A stretch of DNA of 64,000 nt, taken from the NCBI GenBank assembly GCA_940671915.1, contig CALNVZ010003426.1, positions 52,083,197-52,147,196 of the forward strand, in the 5' to 3' direction. Within the stretch, counting starts at the first letter, position 1. Every line of letters begins with the position of its first letter. The notes beneath the pieces are model-generated. The model saw nothing but the letters and a program-made list of their open reading frames with translations. It did no database searches and was not told the DNA's origin. Below, piece by piece: positions 1 to 9,894 of the stretch. A program made the translations under genes and the position numbers. Source of the stretch: Paracentrotus lividus. Its lineage: Eukaryota; Echinodermata; Echinoidea; Camarodonta; Echinidae.

Positions 1-700
1 AGTGGATTTTCACGCTTTTTGGACGTTTCGGCGCGTTTTTGTGACTTTTCAAGCCGATTTGCGAGTATTCGGGCGCCGATAGTTCGAAAACGAGCACATG
101 GACCCCCCTTTTTTAAACTTTCTACATATATATGATGAATCCCTCTACAACTTTGCAAAATTTGATGAGACTGTCATGGTTTTTAAAAAAAGTGCACCTT
201 AAACTATACTTTTTTATTTTCTTGTAGATTCCAAGCCTCTAAGATATGGTTTTTGCCATTTTACGCACCCTTTTTGCCACATGAGGGCGCTGCTGGCTCA
301 AAAATAAGTACAAATGCGCCAGTTTAAACGATGTACCCATCTTTGGTATAAACTTTGTAACAAATCAGGAAGGTTTGATAAAGTTTGATACGGTTTTGAC
401 AAAGTAATGACGATTTTTACTTGTTTGTTGCACTTGCGAGGTCTAACAGGGACCAATTTCTTAAATTACGCGTACTTTACATGCCATCCAAATATGGCAA
501 CTTCAAAGATCCGTAGCAAAAAATCAAGCACATTAACCTATATTATTTTTTGCATTTTTGGCATACATAGATACCAAAGTAACTCTGTGCAAAATTTGGT
601 GAACTTGCCATGGTTTTGGTTTCAACTGTGCAACGTCCTTAAATGCACGTGGTGAACAAATCATCAATCAGTACTGTTTAAACAGAGAGTAGATTATTGA
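1..700. other. AT-rich intergenic or intronic DNA
   Basis: No gene, splice-flanked exon or repeat boundary could be supported here. A short open frame at 407-655 (+) has no recognisable domain and no coding-like composition, so it is not called. Confidence 0.5.
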
Positions 701-712
701 GTAGGCCCTATC

Positions 713-905
713 GATTTGTTGATAGAGCGTCTGCCTCATAACCAGGAGGTTGTGGGGTCGATCCCCAGCCGCGTCATACCAAAACATGTTAAAATATTGT
801 ATTTACTACCCTGTTTTGCTGTTCAACAGAAAAGGGATAGAGCAACATCCATCTGGTGCTGCTCGATCAGCGGCTGCCGGGCCCACAAAAGAAATGGCAA
901 AAAGA
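713..905 (+). mobile_element. tRNA-derived SINE
   Basis: The head reads like the 3' two thirds of a tRNA. GATAGAGCG resembles the D-arm side, an anticodon-like loop with CAT sits in CTGCCTCATAACCAGGAGG, and the T arm GGGGTCGATCCCC acts as a B-box-like pol III signal. The acceptor end is lost in unrelated sequence, so it is not a functional tRNA. The roughly 130-bp body that follows (to about 905) is assigned by contiguity only. It lies just upstream of candidate exon A, probably in an intron or promoter-proximal DNA. Confidence 0.55.
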
Positions 906-986
906 ATTTTCGTTCACCTTCTGTTGGACAATAAAATCTGAGCATAATCTTTTTTTATTTGTACCAACATTTGTTCTTCTTACCAG

Positions 987-1190
987 GTGGGTGATGGAAA
1001 TGGCAATGGCAATACCCAGATGCCAGGCAAAAACAGTTCAAGGGATGCAATGCCGGAGGGAGGCGAAGCAGATGCGGCACTTCCTTGGGTGAGGTACAAG
1101 ACATCAAAGGTGGAGGACACCAATGCAGAAGGGAAAGCTATTATGGATGCGTTACTCCTGCAGGCATCGAGCTGTACTTTACGCAGTATT
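987..1190 (+). CDS. candidate internal exon A (Cys/His module relative)
   Basis: A pyrimidine-rich acceptor (TTGTTCTTCTTACCAG) precedes this block and a consensus donor (GTAAGTAAAA) follows it. The 204 bases are open for 68 codons in frame 987. In the next frame (from 988) the DNA encodes RCQAKTVQGMQCRREAK, clearly related to the module in the minus-strand exon at 54916-55034, but that frame stops at 1090, just at an alternative GTGAGG donor at 1089. So this is either a real exon in frame 987, a shorter exon ending at 1088 in the module frame, or a decayed exon copy. Seen: splice signals, both open frames, the similarity. Inferred: that it is transcribed. Confidence 0.42.
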
Positions 1191-1559
1191 GTAAGTAAAA
1201 ATATAAAATTAATACATGAAAGTATTCTTGGATGTCAGGATGTCTTATAAGATTATAATGGAGGCCTACATTGTACTGTGTGGTTGACAAGACTAATCTG
1301 GGAATGATATTCTTATCAGCATAGTTTTCTATCAGGTAGGCCTACCTTGATTTTACCTACCTACATGTACCCACCAGGTCCGTTTTACTGCAGAGACAGA
1401 GTAAGAATCCTCCAGTTATCCCATGCATTTTTCAGCTCATCTGTGCCAAATGCTTTATCATCAGATTTCATAATGTGTAGGTCTTGCGTTTTCTACCACA
1501 CCCCCGATGGCCATGGGCTTCCAAAGGATGAGATTGTTGGCGGCCAATTCTAGGTGTTG

Positions 1560-1716
1560 AAAGCATGACCAGCAAGCTGTGTTCTTGAAGGATTCTTGAA
1601 TCTTGTGGAGAAAGTACTGTAGAGGATGTGCCGGCAGATTTTGTGGAGAAAGTATTATGGAGGGTGTGCTAGTAGCAATTAAGATTCTTGAATCCTGTGG
1701 AGAAAGTATTATGGAG
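1560..1716 (+). repeat. left piece of the 54-bp minisatellite
   Basis: Two to three degenerate units of the same 54-bp repeat that resumes at 3897. The array is cut by the DNA element at 1717-3896, and the six bases ATGGAG at 1711-1716 recur at 3897-3902, so this is the left flank of that insertion. Confidence 0.8.
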
Positions 1717-1924
1717 CAGTGGCGGATTTAGGGGGGGGAACCGAGGGGGCTGCGGCCCCCCTATTGGCGGCGCAAAAAAAAAAAAAAAAGAAAAGAAGAG
1801 AAAAAGAGGAGAAAAGAAGGGGAAAGGGAGAGGAGAAAGGAAAAGAGAGAGAGAGAGAGAAGATGAGAAAAGTAAAAACAGTAAGAAAAAGTAGAGAGGA
1901 AATTGAAAGTAGCGCTATAGGTCA

Positions 1925-3710
1925 AAGTTTTTCGCTTCGCGCTTCGCGCTCGCATTAAATCGTATTTATGAGGATGACGAAAAAGTACTTACAATTTAAG
2001 CTGTCGCTCTTCGCTCCGGATTACTTTGTTTAGTAAATCAAGTAGGCCTATCCATACCCACCCAAGAAAAAATACTAACAAACAAAAACATAAGCACATG
2101 GAATGTTCCATTTTAGTAAATATACAGAATTTTGAACTTGCGCTTTGCGCTCGACATATCTATTTGATGAGGTAATAACATTTATCCTGTTTGTGAGCAC
2201 ATAGCGCTTAAAATGTAAAGGTATGTGGTTCAATATATCAGAATATTTCAGCTTGCGTTTTTTGAGCTAACATTATTTTTTTAAGTGTCCTTTTTATGAG
2301 CATAGCACAAAAAAACCTTTAAAATAATGTACTGTTTTCAATTTGATACACCGACAATGTTCAGATCACGCTTCGCGCTCGCTTAATTTTCAATAAGATA
2401 GGCTTAATAGATTTTCAAAAGGATGAAAAAAAGAACATTATTTTTCAAAGTTTAACATATAAAAAAATGCTTGCGCTTCGCGCTCATTTTTTAATTTAAT
2501 TAGATAATTATCCTCTTGAGCACAGCACAAAAAGTGCTTAAAATGCACTGTTTTCAAGTTGTAATACATAATTTTTAAAAAATAGCTCACATTGTTGAGA
2601 GATATAATTATCTTCTTTATAAGCATTAAAAACGCTTAAAAAACACTGTTTTCAGGTTGATATAATTATCTACAATTTTTAGCTCGCGCTTCGCGCTGGC
2701 ATTGTTTAATGAGATATGTATCTTCTAAGAAGCATAGCTTTTAAAAAAAAAACCTTTAAATGCACCGTTTTTAGTGTTAATATATCTAAAATTTTCAGCT
2801 CGCGCTTCGCGCTCGCATTGTTTAATAAGATATCTTTCCTTATAAACATAGCATAAAAACGCTTTTAAAAATGCACTGTTTTCAGGGGAGCATTGACGTA
2901 TATTTTATCCGACAAATCTGCTCTCAGCCAATCAGAAATCAGAAGCATTTCAGTAGCTTATAATAGTTTGTCGGATAAAAACGTCTGGCAAGTCCTTTCA
3001 TGAAACGCCCCCCAGGTTGACATATCTTTAAATTTTTCAGCTCGCGCTTCGCGCTCGCATTGTTTAATGAGATAAGTATTTTCTTTATGAGCTTAGCACA
3101 AAAACGCTTAAAATTTAAATGTTTTCATAGTTATATCAAAAATTTTCGGCTCGCGCTCCGCGCTCTGCATTATTTAATGAGTTATTGTATCTTCTTTATA
3201 AGCATGGCATTAGAAAACGCTTAAAAACTGCACTGTTTATAGGTTGATATATTATCAAAAAATTTCGGCTCGCGCTTCGCGCTCGCATTGTCTAATGACA
3301 AGTAATCTCCTTAAAAAGCATATATCTAAAATTTTCAGCTCGCGCTTCGCGCTCGCATTGTTTGATAAGATAATATGTAGCTTCATTATAAACATAAGAA
3401 TAAAGACGCTTTAGGAATGCACTGTTTTCAGGTTAATATATTATCAAAAATTTTCGGCTCGCGCTTTCGCGCTCGCATTGTTTAATGAGATATGTATTTT
3501 CTTAAAAAGCAAAGCACAAAATAAACTTTCAATGCAGTGTTTTATAGGTGATATATTCCAAAATTTTTCAGCTCGCGCTTCGCGCTTGCATTGTTTATGA
3601 TATAAGTATTTTCTTTATGAGCTTAGCATAAAAAAAACGCTTAAAATTAAATGTTTTCAGGGTGATATAGCAAAAAAAATCGGCTCGTCGCTTCTTCGGC
3701 TATCGCATTA
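1925..3710. repeat. internal sub-repeat array with GCTTCGCGCTCGCATTG core
   Basis: About 14 copies of a CpG-rich core (GCTCGCGCTTCGCGCTCGC and variants) sit in AT-rich spacers that share TTTAATGAGATA and ACTGTTTTCAGGTTGATAT. Spacing is irregular, about 60-200 bp. Copies are visible near 1932, 2143, 2368, 2472, 2683, 2800, 3042, 3152, 3270, 3343, 3457, 3570 and 3684. This is the body of the element that interrupts the minisatellite. Confidence 0.8.
2887..3012. mobile_element. 126-bp palindromic MITE nested in the sub-repeat array
   Basis: Arms TTATCCGACAAA and TTTGTCGGATAAAA face each other. The right end AAGTCCTTTCATGAAACGCC matches the ends of the element at 39162-39298. CAGG flanks it on both sides (2883-2886, 3013-3016), and removing it restores the usual sub-repeat text TTTTCAGGTTGA. 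It is therefore a third-level insertion: MITE within element within minisatellite. Confidence 0.75.
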
Positions 3711-3896
3711 TGATTTGATACATTGGCTTGTTCATAGAAAAAAAAAAAAACACAACAAGATTAAGTTAATTTAGTGTCTATAACAGCCACCCCCCCCCCC
3801 CCCGCGCTAGCTTTTCAAACGCGCTGATCAAGGGAAATTTGGGTGGAAAAAAAAAATTCCGGCCCCCCCTATTGGAGAATGCTGGATCCGCCCCTG

Positions 3897-5385
3897 ATGG
3901 AGGGTGTGCTAGCAGCACTTAAGATTCTTGAATCCTGTGGAAAGAGTATTAGTGAGGGTGTGCTGGCAGCAATTAAGATTCTTGAATCCTGTGAAGAAAG
4001 TATTATGGAGGGTGTGCCAGCAGCAATTAAGATTCTTGAATCCTGCGAGAAAGTATTATGGAGGGTATGCTAGCAGCACTTAAGATTCTTGAATCCTGTG
4101 GAAAGAGTATTATGGAGGGTGTGCTAGCAGCATTTAAGATTCTTGAATCCTGTGAAGAAAGTATTATGGAGGGTGTGCCAGCAGCAATTTAGATTTTTTA
4201 ATCCTGTTGGAAGAGTACTATGGAGGGTGTGCTAGCAGCAATTAAGATTATTGAATCCTGTGAAGAAAGTATTATGGAGGGTGTGCCAGCAGAAATTATT
4301 AGATTCTTGAATCCTGCGAGAAAGTATTATGGAGGGTATGCTGGAAGCTGCTGGAAGCACTTCAGATTCTTGAATCCTGTGGAAAGAGATTCTGTGGAGA
4401 AAGTATTATGGAGGGTATGCTAGCAGCACTTCAGATTCTTGAATCCTGTGGTACATGTAAGAGTATTATGGAGGGTGTGCCAGCAGCAATTAAGATTCTT
4501 GAATCGTGCGAGAAAGTATTATGGAGGGTATGCTGGAAGCACTTAAGATTCTGGAATCCTGTGGAAAGAGATTCTGTGGAGAAAGTATTATGGAGGGTAT
4601 GCTAGCAGCAATTAAGATTCTTGAATCCTGTGAAAAGAGATTCTGTGGAGAAAGTATAATGGAGGGTATGCTAGCAGCAATTAAGATTCTTGAATCCTGT
4701 GGAGAAAGTTTTATGGAGGGTGTGCTAGCAGCACTTAAGATTCTTGAATCCTGTCGAAAGAGTATTAAGGAGGGTGTGCTAGCAGGCAATTAAGATTCTT
4801 GAATCCTGTGGAAAGAGTATTATGGAGGGTGTGCTAGCAGGACTTAAGATTCTTGAATCCTGTGGATAAAGTATTATGGAGGGTATGATGTAAGCACCTA
4901 AGATTCTTGAATCCTGTGGTAAGAGTATTATGGAGGGTGTGCTTCCAGCTCTTAAGATTCTTGAATCCTGTTGAAAGAGACTCAGTGGAGAAAGTATTAC
5001 GGAGGGTATGCTAGCAGCAATTAAGATTCTTGAATCCTGTGTAAAGAGTATTAGTGAGGGTGTGCTGACAGCAATTAAGATTCTTGAATCCTGTGGAAAG
5101 AGTATAATGGAGGGTGGGCTAGCAGCACTTAAATCCTGTGAGAAAGTATTATGGAGGGTGTGCTGGAAGCACTTAAGATTCTTGAATCCTGTGGAAAGGG
5201 TATTAGTGAGAGTGTGCTGACAGCAATTAAGATTTTTGAATCCTGTGGAAAGAGTATTATGGAGGGTGTGCTGGAAGCACTTAAGATTCTTGAATCCTGT
5301 GGAAAGAGTATTATGGAGGGTGTGCTAGCAGCATTTAAGATTCTTGAATCCTGTGGAGAAAATGCTATACTTGCATGTTGAAGTA
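3897..5385 (+). repeat. 54-bp minisatellite, main block
   Basis: Roughly 26 units of a 54-bp repeat containing GATTCTTGAATCCTGTGG and TATTATGGAGGGTGTGCTAG. Because 54 is divisible by three, each unit can be read as an 18-residue repeat (one reading is LKILESCGKSIMEGVLAA), and open stretches appear on both strands. Small indels (for example near 4190, 4330, 4400, 4560 and 5110) shift the frame repeatedly, so no single protein runs through it. It lies between candidate exons A and B and is best read as intronic satellite. Confidence 0.85.
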
Positions 5386-5551
5386 TTCAGCCCCTGGGGT
5401 AGCCTATAATTACTACACTTATACTTACAAAATTTCGCTTTGGTTCTTTATGGAATGAAATATGCCAACTAAAATGTATATCAAATCAATTGGAATTGAT
5501 ATGAGTGTCATATATGTCAAATTTTTAAGGTTTGTTTCTTTGTCTCATCAG

Positions 5552-5672
5552 TCGTGGCTGCACTTAATCCAGAGACGCGGGTGTCTCACCAGATCGCGAG
5601 AGAGATCAAAACGTTTTTCAACCAATTTCAGGACTTTGGCAGCATTGATAGATTTGGTGAAGTGGATTACAT
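5552..5672 (+). CDS. candidate internal exon B
   Basis: It is flanked by TTTGTTTCTTTGTCTCATCAG and GTAAGTATAG, both close to consensus. The frame starting at 5554 is open throughout (39 codons, two bases left over) and looks protein-like: NPETRVSHQIAREI early, FGSIDRFGEVDYM at the end. The frame from 5552 is also open but reads as an arginine/serine-rich string and is less convincing. I do not recognise the family. If spliced to the acceptor at 8678, the reading would end after nine more codons. Confidence 0.5.
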
Positions 5673-6119
5673 GTAAGTATAGTAATACCAACCAATTACT
5701 ACAAATAATCCCACCTCACTCTAGAAGCCATGCTCATGTCGAATGTGATTTCTGATGATGGATGAAGATAATACAAAATATATATTGGGCTGTATTCATG
5801 AAAACAAGTAATCAATATGATTTTTACTAGGAGCAACTTCTATCTAGTAACTGCAAAGTCAAATAATGTCATATTTTCCCACATACATGTAAGGGCTCCT
5901 GCATACATATGTCAGGCAATCCTTTGATTGTATTGTGAAGGCATTGTGTAAACAATCAATAATTTTTTGTCTTTAATCTTGAACTTGCGTACCAGCTCAC
6001 AATGGACTTTGCTGTCGGCACCATGCCAGGCCCTGTTGATCTTCACGCTGGCTGACATCAAAGGGTATGGCACGTCTACCATTAGTGTAAAGAAAAAGGA
6101 ATTGGGTGCAAAAGGATGA

Positions 6120-7270
6120 CCTGTAATTTGGAGGTGTGCTGGCAACACCTATGAAGAAATGGAGCTACAGAATAAGTATTAGAGAATAAATCAAAACAAT
6201 TTCACAAATCAAAACAATTTAATAAATTTGTTCAAACACCGCTGTTGTATGGGATGAGTCACATTTGGTGAGGGTATACTGGCAGCAACTACTATTAAAG
6301 TAATGGAGCTAAAAAGCAAGTACTAGAGAATGAATCAAAACTACTTTATATCTCAAAATATAATACAATTTTCATGCTTTATGAAACTTTGGAACTTTGC
6401 CTGGATTAAGTGTAGTACCTGTTTCATCCCACATGAGATAAAATATTGCATTGTCATTTTTAGATTTAGATTTGTCTGTTTATCTTGACTTTCAGCAGCT
6501 ATGTAGACGAAGAACCAGTCATAGTTCATCTTGACGTTGGTCTTCATCAGTTACCGTACAGGTGCCGCTGTTGTATAGGATGAAGTGTATTCTGGAGAGG
6601 GTATGCTGGCAACAACTGATAAGATATGGAGCTGAAAAGTAAGCACTAGACAATGAATCAAATCAATTTAATGAATCATAATTATTTAAGTTGTCAAAAC
6701 TCCGCTGTTGTATGAAATGGCAATTAATTCGGAGCGGGTATGCTGGCAGCAAATGCTAAGATACAGAGCTGAAATGAACGTATGCTTAAGAATGAATCAA
6801 AACAATCTAATTTGTCAAAACACCGCTGTTGTATTATATGACATGTAATTCGGAAATGGAATGCTGGCAGAAACTGCTAAAACATGGAAATGAAAAGTAA
6901 TTATACATGTACTTTAGAATGAATTACAATAATTTAATTTTGTCAAAGCTCCGCTGTTGTAATAGTAATAATAATAATAATGAACCATTCGTGTATAGTA
7001 CATATGCGCTTAAAAAATAGGAACAATAGGGCAGTATCACATAGGAAAAAAAAATGCTTTGACATAAAATAAAGATGTCATGTAATTTGAAGAGGGTATA
7101 TGCTGGCAGCAACTTCTAAGATACGGTACTGAAAAGTAAGTATACTTTAGATTGAATCAAAACAATTTACAATTTACTCTGTCAAAACTCTGCTGCTTTT
7201 TAAGATGACATGTAATTTGGAGAGATTATGCTGGCAGCAACTGCTAAGATAAGGGGCTGAAGAGTAAGCA
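6120..7270. repeat. tandem array of a diverged ~120-160-bp unit
   Basis: About seven units share GCTGGCAGCAAC, GAATGAATCAAAACAATTTA and CACCGCTGTTGTAT, near 6130, 6280, 6605, 6740, 6860, 7100 and 7230. Spacing varies. A short ATA microsatellite interrupts the array at 6960-6980. A minus-strand open frame over 5912-6148 at its left edge is not supported by splice sites or a known domain. Confidence 0.7.
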
Positions 7271-7544
7271 GAGTATGAGAGGAACATATCGGCAGAGAAG
7301 TGTGACTACAAAAAGCGGTTAACGGAAGCGGACGTCGGAGCTTAGGGGAAGTCTAAGAAGGTCAAACAAGAGGAGAACAGATGATTACAGCCTTACAGGC
7401 AACGTCCAGCAACGCAGACTCACCACCAGGACGCTACAAGCTTACATCCACCGTTAGCAGGCTTCATCAGCAAAGAAATTAGGAAACGGGGAAAAAGAGG
7501 GATCTGCCCTGCTCTGGTTTGGCGAGCACAATGCAGAGAGACTG

Positions 7545-7735
7545 ACAGAGGAGACAAGTTTGAATATCAGATCTATAGTGAATCGATGGCAGAGGAGACA
7601 GGATTGAATATCAGATCTATAATAAATTGATGGCAGAGGAGACAATTAAGATTAAATTTCAGATCTATAATGAATCGATGGCAGAGGAGACAAGTTTTAA
7701 TATCAGATCTATAGTGCTTCGATGGCAGAGAATCG
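7545..7735. repeat. four-copy 44-50-bp tandem repeat
   Basis: Four copies of a unit containing GATGGCAGAGGAGACAAG and ATATCAGATCTATAGTGAAT. The array abuts the LINE fragment that begins about 7735, so it may be part of that element's upstream DNA. Confidence 0.75.
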
Positions 7736-8000
7736 GCCTGACAAATGATGAGAAAGAAAAGGCTGAGATGGTATGGTCATGTGGTTAGGAGAGAACTGAC
7801 CCATTGGCTCCAGAGAATACTAAATTTCACAGTTGTTGGGAGGAATCCATGTTGGAGACTTCTTAAAACATGGGCTATCAAAGAGGACAGAAAAGTGTCA
7901 AACATTACCCACATTGACCCAAATGACAGGACAGCCTGGAGGAGAGCCATCAGGGAAATGGACTGTCCAACCACACAAAGTGGGAAATATGGACATTAAA
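7736..8000 (+). mobile_element. LINE fragment, C-terminal tail of a reverse transcriptase ORF
   Basis: The open frame 7745-7999 contains RLRWYGHVVRRE and, near the end, DRTAWRRAIREM. That pair is typical of the region after the reverse-transcriptase core in several animal LINE clades (LRWFGHV ... DR..WR..I). No catalytic domain is present, so this is a 5'-truncated fossil. The clade cannot be fixed from the tail alone. Confidence 0.7.
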
Positions 8001-8677
8001 TGTGCTGATGATTATATCTTAAATTATTATAACTTATGTATCTGTTAAGACCATATGATTTTTGCCGTGTTAAAAGAGGTATCTGTATGTATGTTTTGGG
8101 GATATGTTTGTGAGAATTCAGACTTGGAAGTCGTCTGATCTTGGTCTGAGTTCGAGCAGTTGTAGAGCTCATCTTGGAGAGAGTTGGAAGGATTATTAAA
8201 ATAGAAAACTGTTTTCAATAGGATCTGGTCTTGAGGGGCAAATGATCCGTTGGTGTACTGATAACCGAAATATAACAATTGGTATTAAGAATGGGAAGTA
8301 GGATAACAAACCTCAAAGTGACAGCATCTGAAACATGTGTAAAACTTGATAAATATAGCCGACTATTTGGTACTGATTATAATTAAAAATGTATTTTGTT
8401 TGATACCAAGTGGGGACACAGGGTCTGAAGCAATAGATGCTTTTAAGCATCTAAACGGACTGTGAATGCTCCGATCTCAAAATTGGCTTCTTTCTCGCTA
8501 AAACATAAATAAAAAGGAGATTTTATTCCCTTTGTTAATGAGAACACTGCCTATTTTTCTCAAAACAATTTAGACCGGGCAGAGAAAAAAATGGAATGTT
8601 TGGTGCTCATGGAGTAAATTCCATAATGACTGGTTTTAAATCATAATTTTAGACCTGTCTTTATTTTTTCTCTTTAG
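8001..8677. other. no gene seen
   Basis: AT-rich DNA without recognisable repeat boundaries. It ends in a pyrimidine-rich stretch and AG (TTTATTTTTTCTCTTTAG), which would be a usable splice acceptor at 8677. Confidence 0.4.
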
Positions 8678-8708
8678 GTTAAGGTATTTGAAGAGTGATA
8701 ACAGATGA
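8678..8708 (+). CDS. possible terminal coding segment after a strong acceptor
   Basis: If exon B (frame 5554, two-base overhang AT) is joined here, the reading is M-LRYLKSDNR followed by TGA. An overlapping frame from 8692 reads RVITDEVTVAKSISKRLF before a stop at 8767. Neither matches a family I know, and the join is only inferred from phase. Confidence 0.18.
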
Positions 8709-8790
8709 GGTCACAGTTGCCAAGAGTATATCTAAGAGGCTCTTTGGTTTAGCTTATAAAGGCACATAGTGACGGGAAAAGGAGAGGATG

Positions 8791-9164
8791 TCGGCGCCCT
8801 TCATCCGGACGGATGGGAAAGTCATTAAACCGATCACCAACCAACCAACCAAACGGATCACAAGTAAATTTGTCAATGCCTTTAAGAGAAAGGAAGAGTT
8901 CTTCATAGCTGAAGGGGTTAAGCTGTACCATGGCTGCCTATCCAAGTGGACAATGGGAAATCGGTAAGTGTGATACAAGTTGCATTACATGGCATAAAAT
9001 GGGCATATAAGCTTGGACCTCAGAATCCAAAAGAGAACAATTTTGCAACATTCAAAGCCAGTGCAGCCAAACGTCAAAATACAAAGCCAGTTAAGAAGAA
9101 AGATGTACATGTACTATCATCAGAGAATATTATAGCATTATGCAAAAAGTACAAGGACATGTAA
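8791..9164 (+). pseudogene. tyrosine recombinase N-terminal region, broken (Crypton/DIRS-like)
   Basis: The first open block starts at ATG 8791 and carries FVNAFKRKEEFFIAEGVKLY. A second block in another frame, from about 8922, carries NGKSVSVIQVALHGIKWAYK and then KPVKKKDVHVLSSENI before its stop at 9164. The order and wording match the SAM-like core-binding domain of animal XerD-like recombinases found in DIRS and Crypton elements. A frameshift near 8920-8945 separates the blocks, and the catalytic Arg...His-x-x-Arg...Tyr domain is absent. Seen: motifs and frame break. Known: domain family. Inferred: a fragment of a transposable element. Confidence 0.55.
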
Positions 9165-9655
9165 TATTTTAATTCTCAGAGATTTAGCATTCATTATTGT
9201 ATGTTTTAGATTTGACAATGTTTTAAATACAATATTTTAGATTTGACAAAGAAACATCACTCAGGAAAAATGAAATTGAGTTTCATTCATGACAAAAACT
9301 TGTCAAAACAATATCAATATTGTAAAGGCGATACAGTTTTCAGTACAGGTAAGACTAATGCATGTCCAATGAGGATATTATGTGCCAAAGTTCTGATCAA
9401 TTCCTAGTCAAACCAGCTTTTAGTAACAAGGGTAAACATCTCATATTTAGAAGAAAAAAAAAACAGACAAACAAACAAAAACAATTAGTTAAACTTGAAT
9501 GAAAAAAAAAACTTCTCTTTCAACTTTATGAAGTAAGTGGAGATTTGATTATATGTCTCCATTTTTTTAAGACATTCACCAACACTTTCTTGAGGAGGAG
9601 AATACTAAATATTGTCTGGCCTAATGTCATCAGCAACCAGGGTATGTAGGAGCTA
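9165..9655. other. no gene seen
   Basis: AT-rich sequence with A-runs (9450-9510). Nothing coding or repetitive could be supported. Confidence 0.4.
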
Positions 9656-9659
9656 ACCA

Positions 9660-9890
9660 AACAGAAACCTATAAATTCATAACTCTTACATATAGACAAT
9701 GGAGGTGGATTGGGCACATCCTACACAAACCAACGTCAAACCCGGAATGCACAAGGGAAAAGAAGAGGTGCAGGCCCAAAAACTTGAGGTGAAGAGACAT
9801 GGAGGCATATGCTAGAAGGATGGGCCGCTCATGGAGAGATCTGGAGACGTTGGCTCGCAGGACCGTTCTTCCTGGAGGAATCGTGTTGAC
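9660..9890 (+). mobile_element. LINE fragment, reverse-transcriptase ORF tail
   Basis: Around 9700 the plus strand encodes WRWIGHILHKP, followed by RDMEAYARRMGRSWRDLE after a premature stop near 9790. This is the conserved tail of a LINE ORF2-type protein. It belongs to a different lineage from the tails at 7745 and 40240, as the wording between the shared Trp/Gly-His motifs differs. Confidence 0.65.
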
Positions 9891-9894
9891 AGAT

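Larger units (their letters stand above)
1717..3896. mobile_element. 2,180-bp non-autonomous DNA element inserted in a minisatellite
   Basis: It begins CAGTGGCGGAT and ends ATCCGCCCCTG, an 11-bp terminal inverted repeat with one mismatch. It is flanked by ATGGAG on both sides (1711-1716 and 3897-3902), a 6-bp target duplication. Joining the flanks with one ATGGAG restores a normal 54-bp unit. A CGGCCCCCCTATTGG motif recurs near both ends in direct orientation. The inside has no transposase; it is about 14 irregularly spaced copies of a sub-repeat. The CAGNGGCGGATCC type of end is common in hAT-like elements, but those make 8-bp duplications, so the superfamily is left open. Confidence 0.8.

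Noticed and set aside
716..780. Functional tRNA-Met gene
   Set aside because: T arm and anticodon-like loop are present but the acceptor stem and 5' part do not pair; better read as a SINE head.
1688..1958. Lys/Glu/Arg-rich open frames
   Set aside because: They come from A/G-rich low-complexity DNA at the left end of the inserted DNA element.
3843..5381. Series of open frames with an 18-residue repeat, read as a repeat protein gene
   Set aside because: Frames change every few units, both strands are open, and no start or splice structure is visible; kept as a minisatellite.
5912..6148. Minus-strand open frame with a protein-like middle (PLMSASVKINRAWHGADSKV)
   Set aside because: No supported splice sites, overlaps the edge of a tandem array, and the opposite strand is also partly open; no family recognised.
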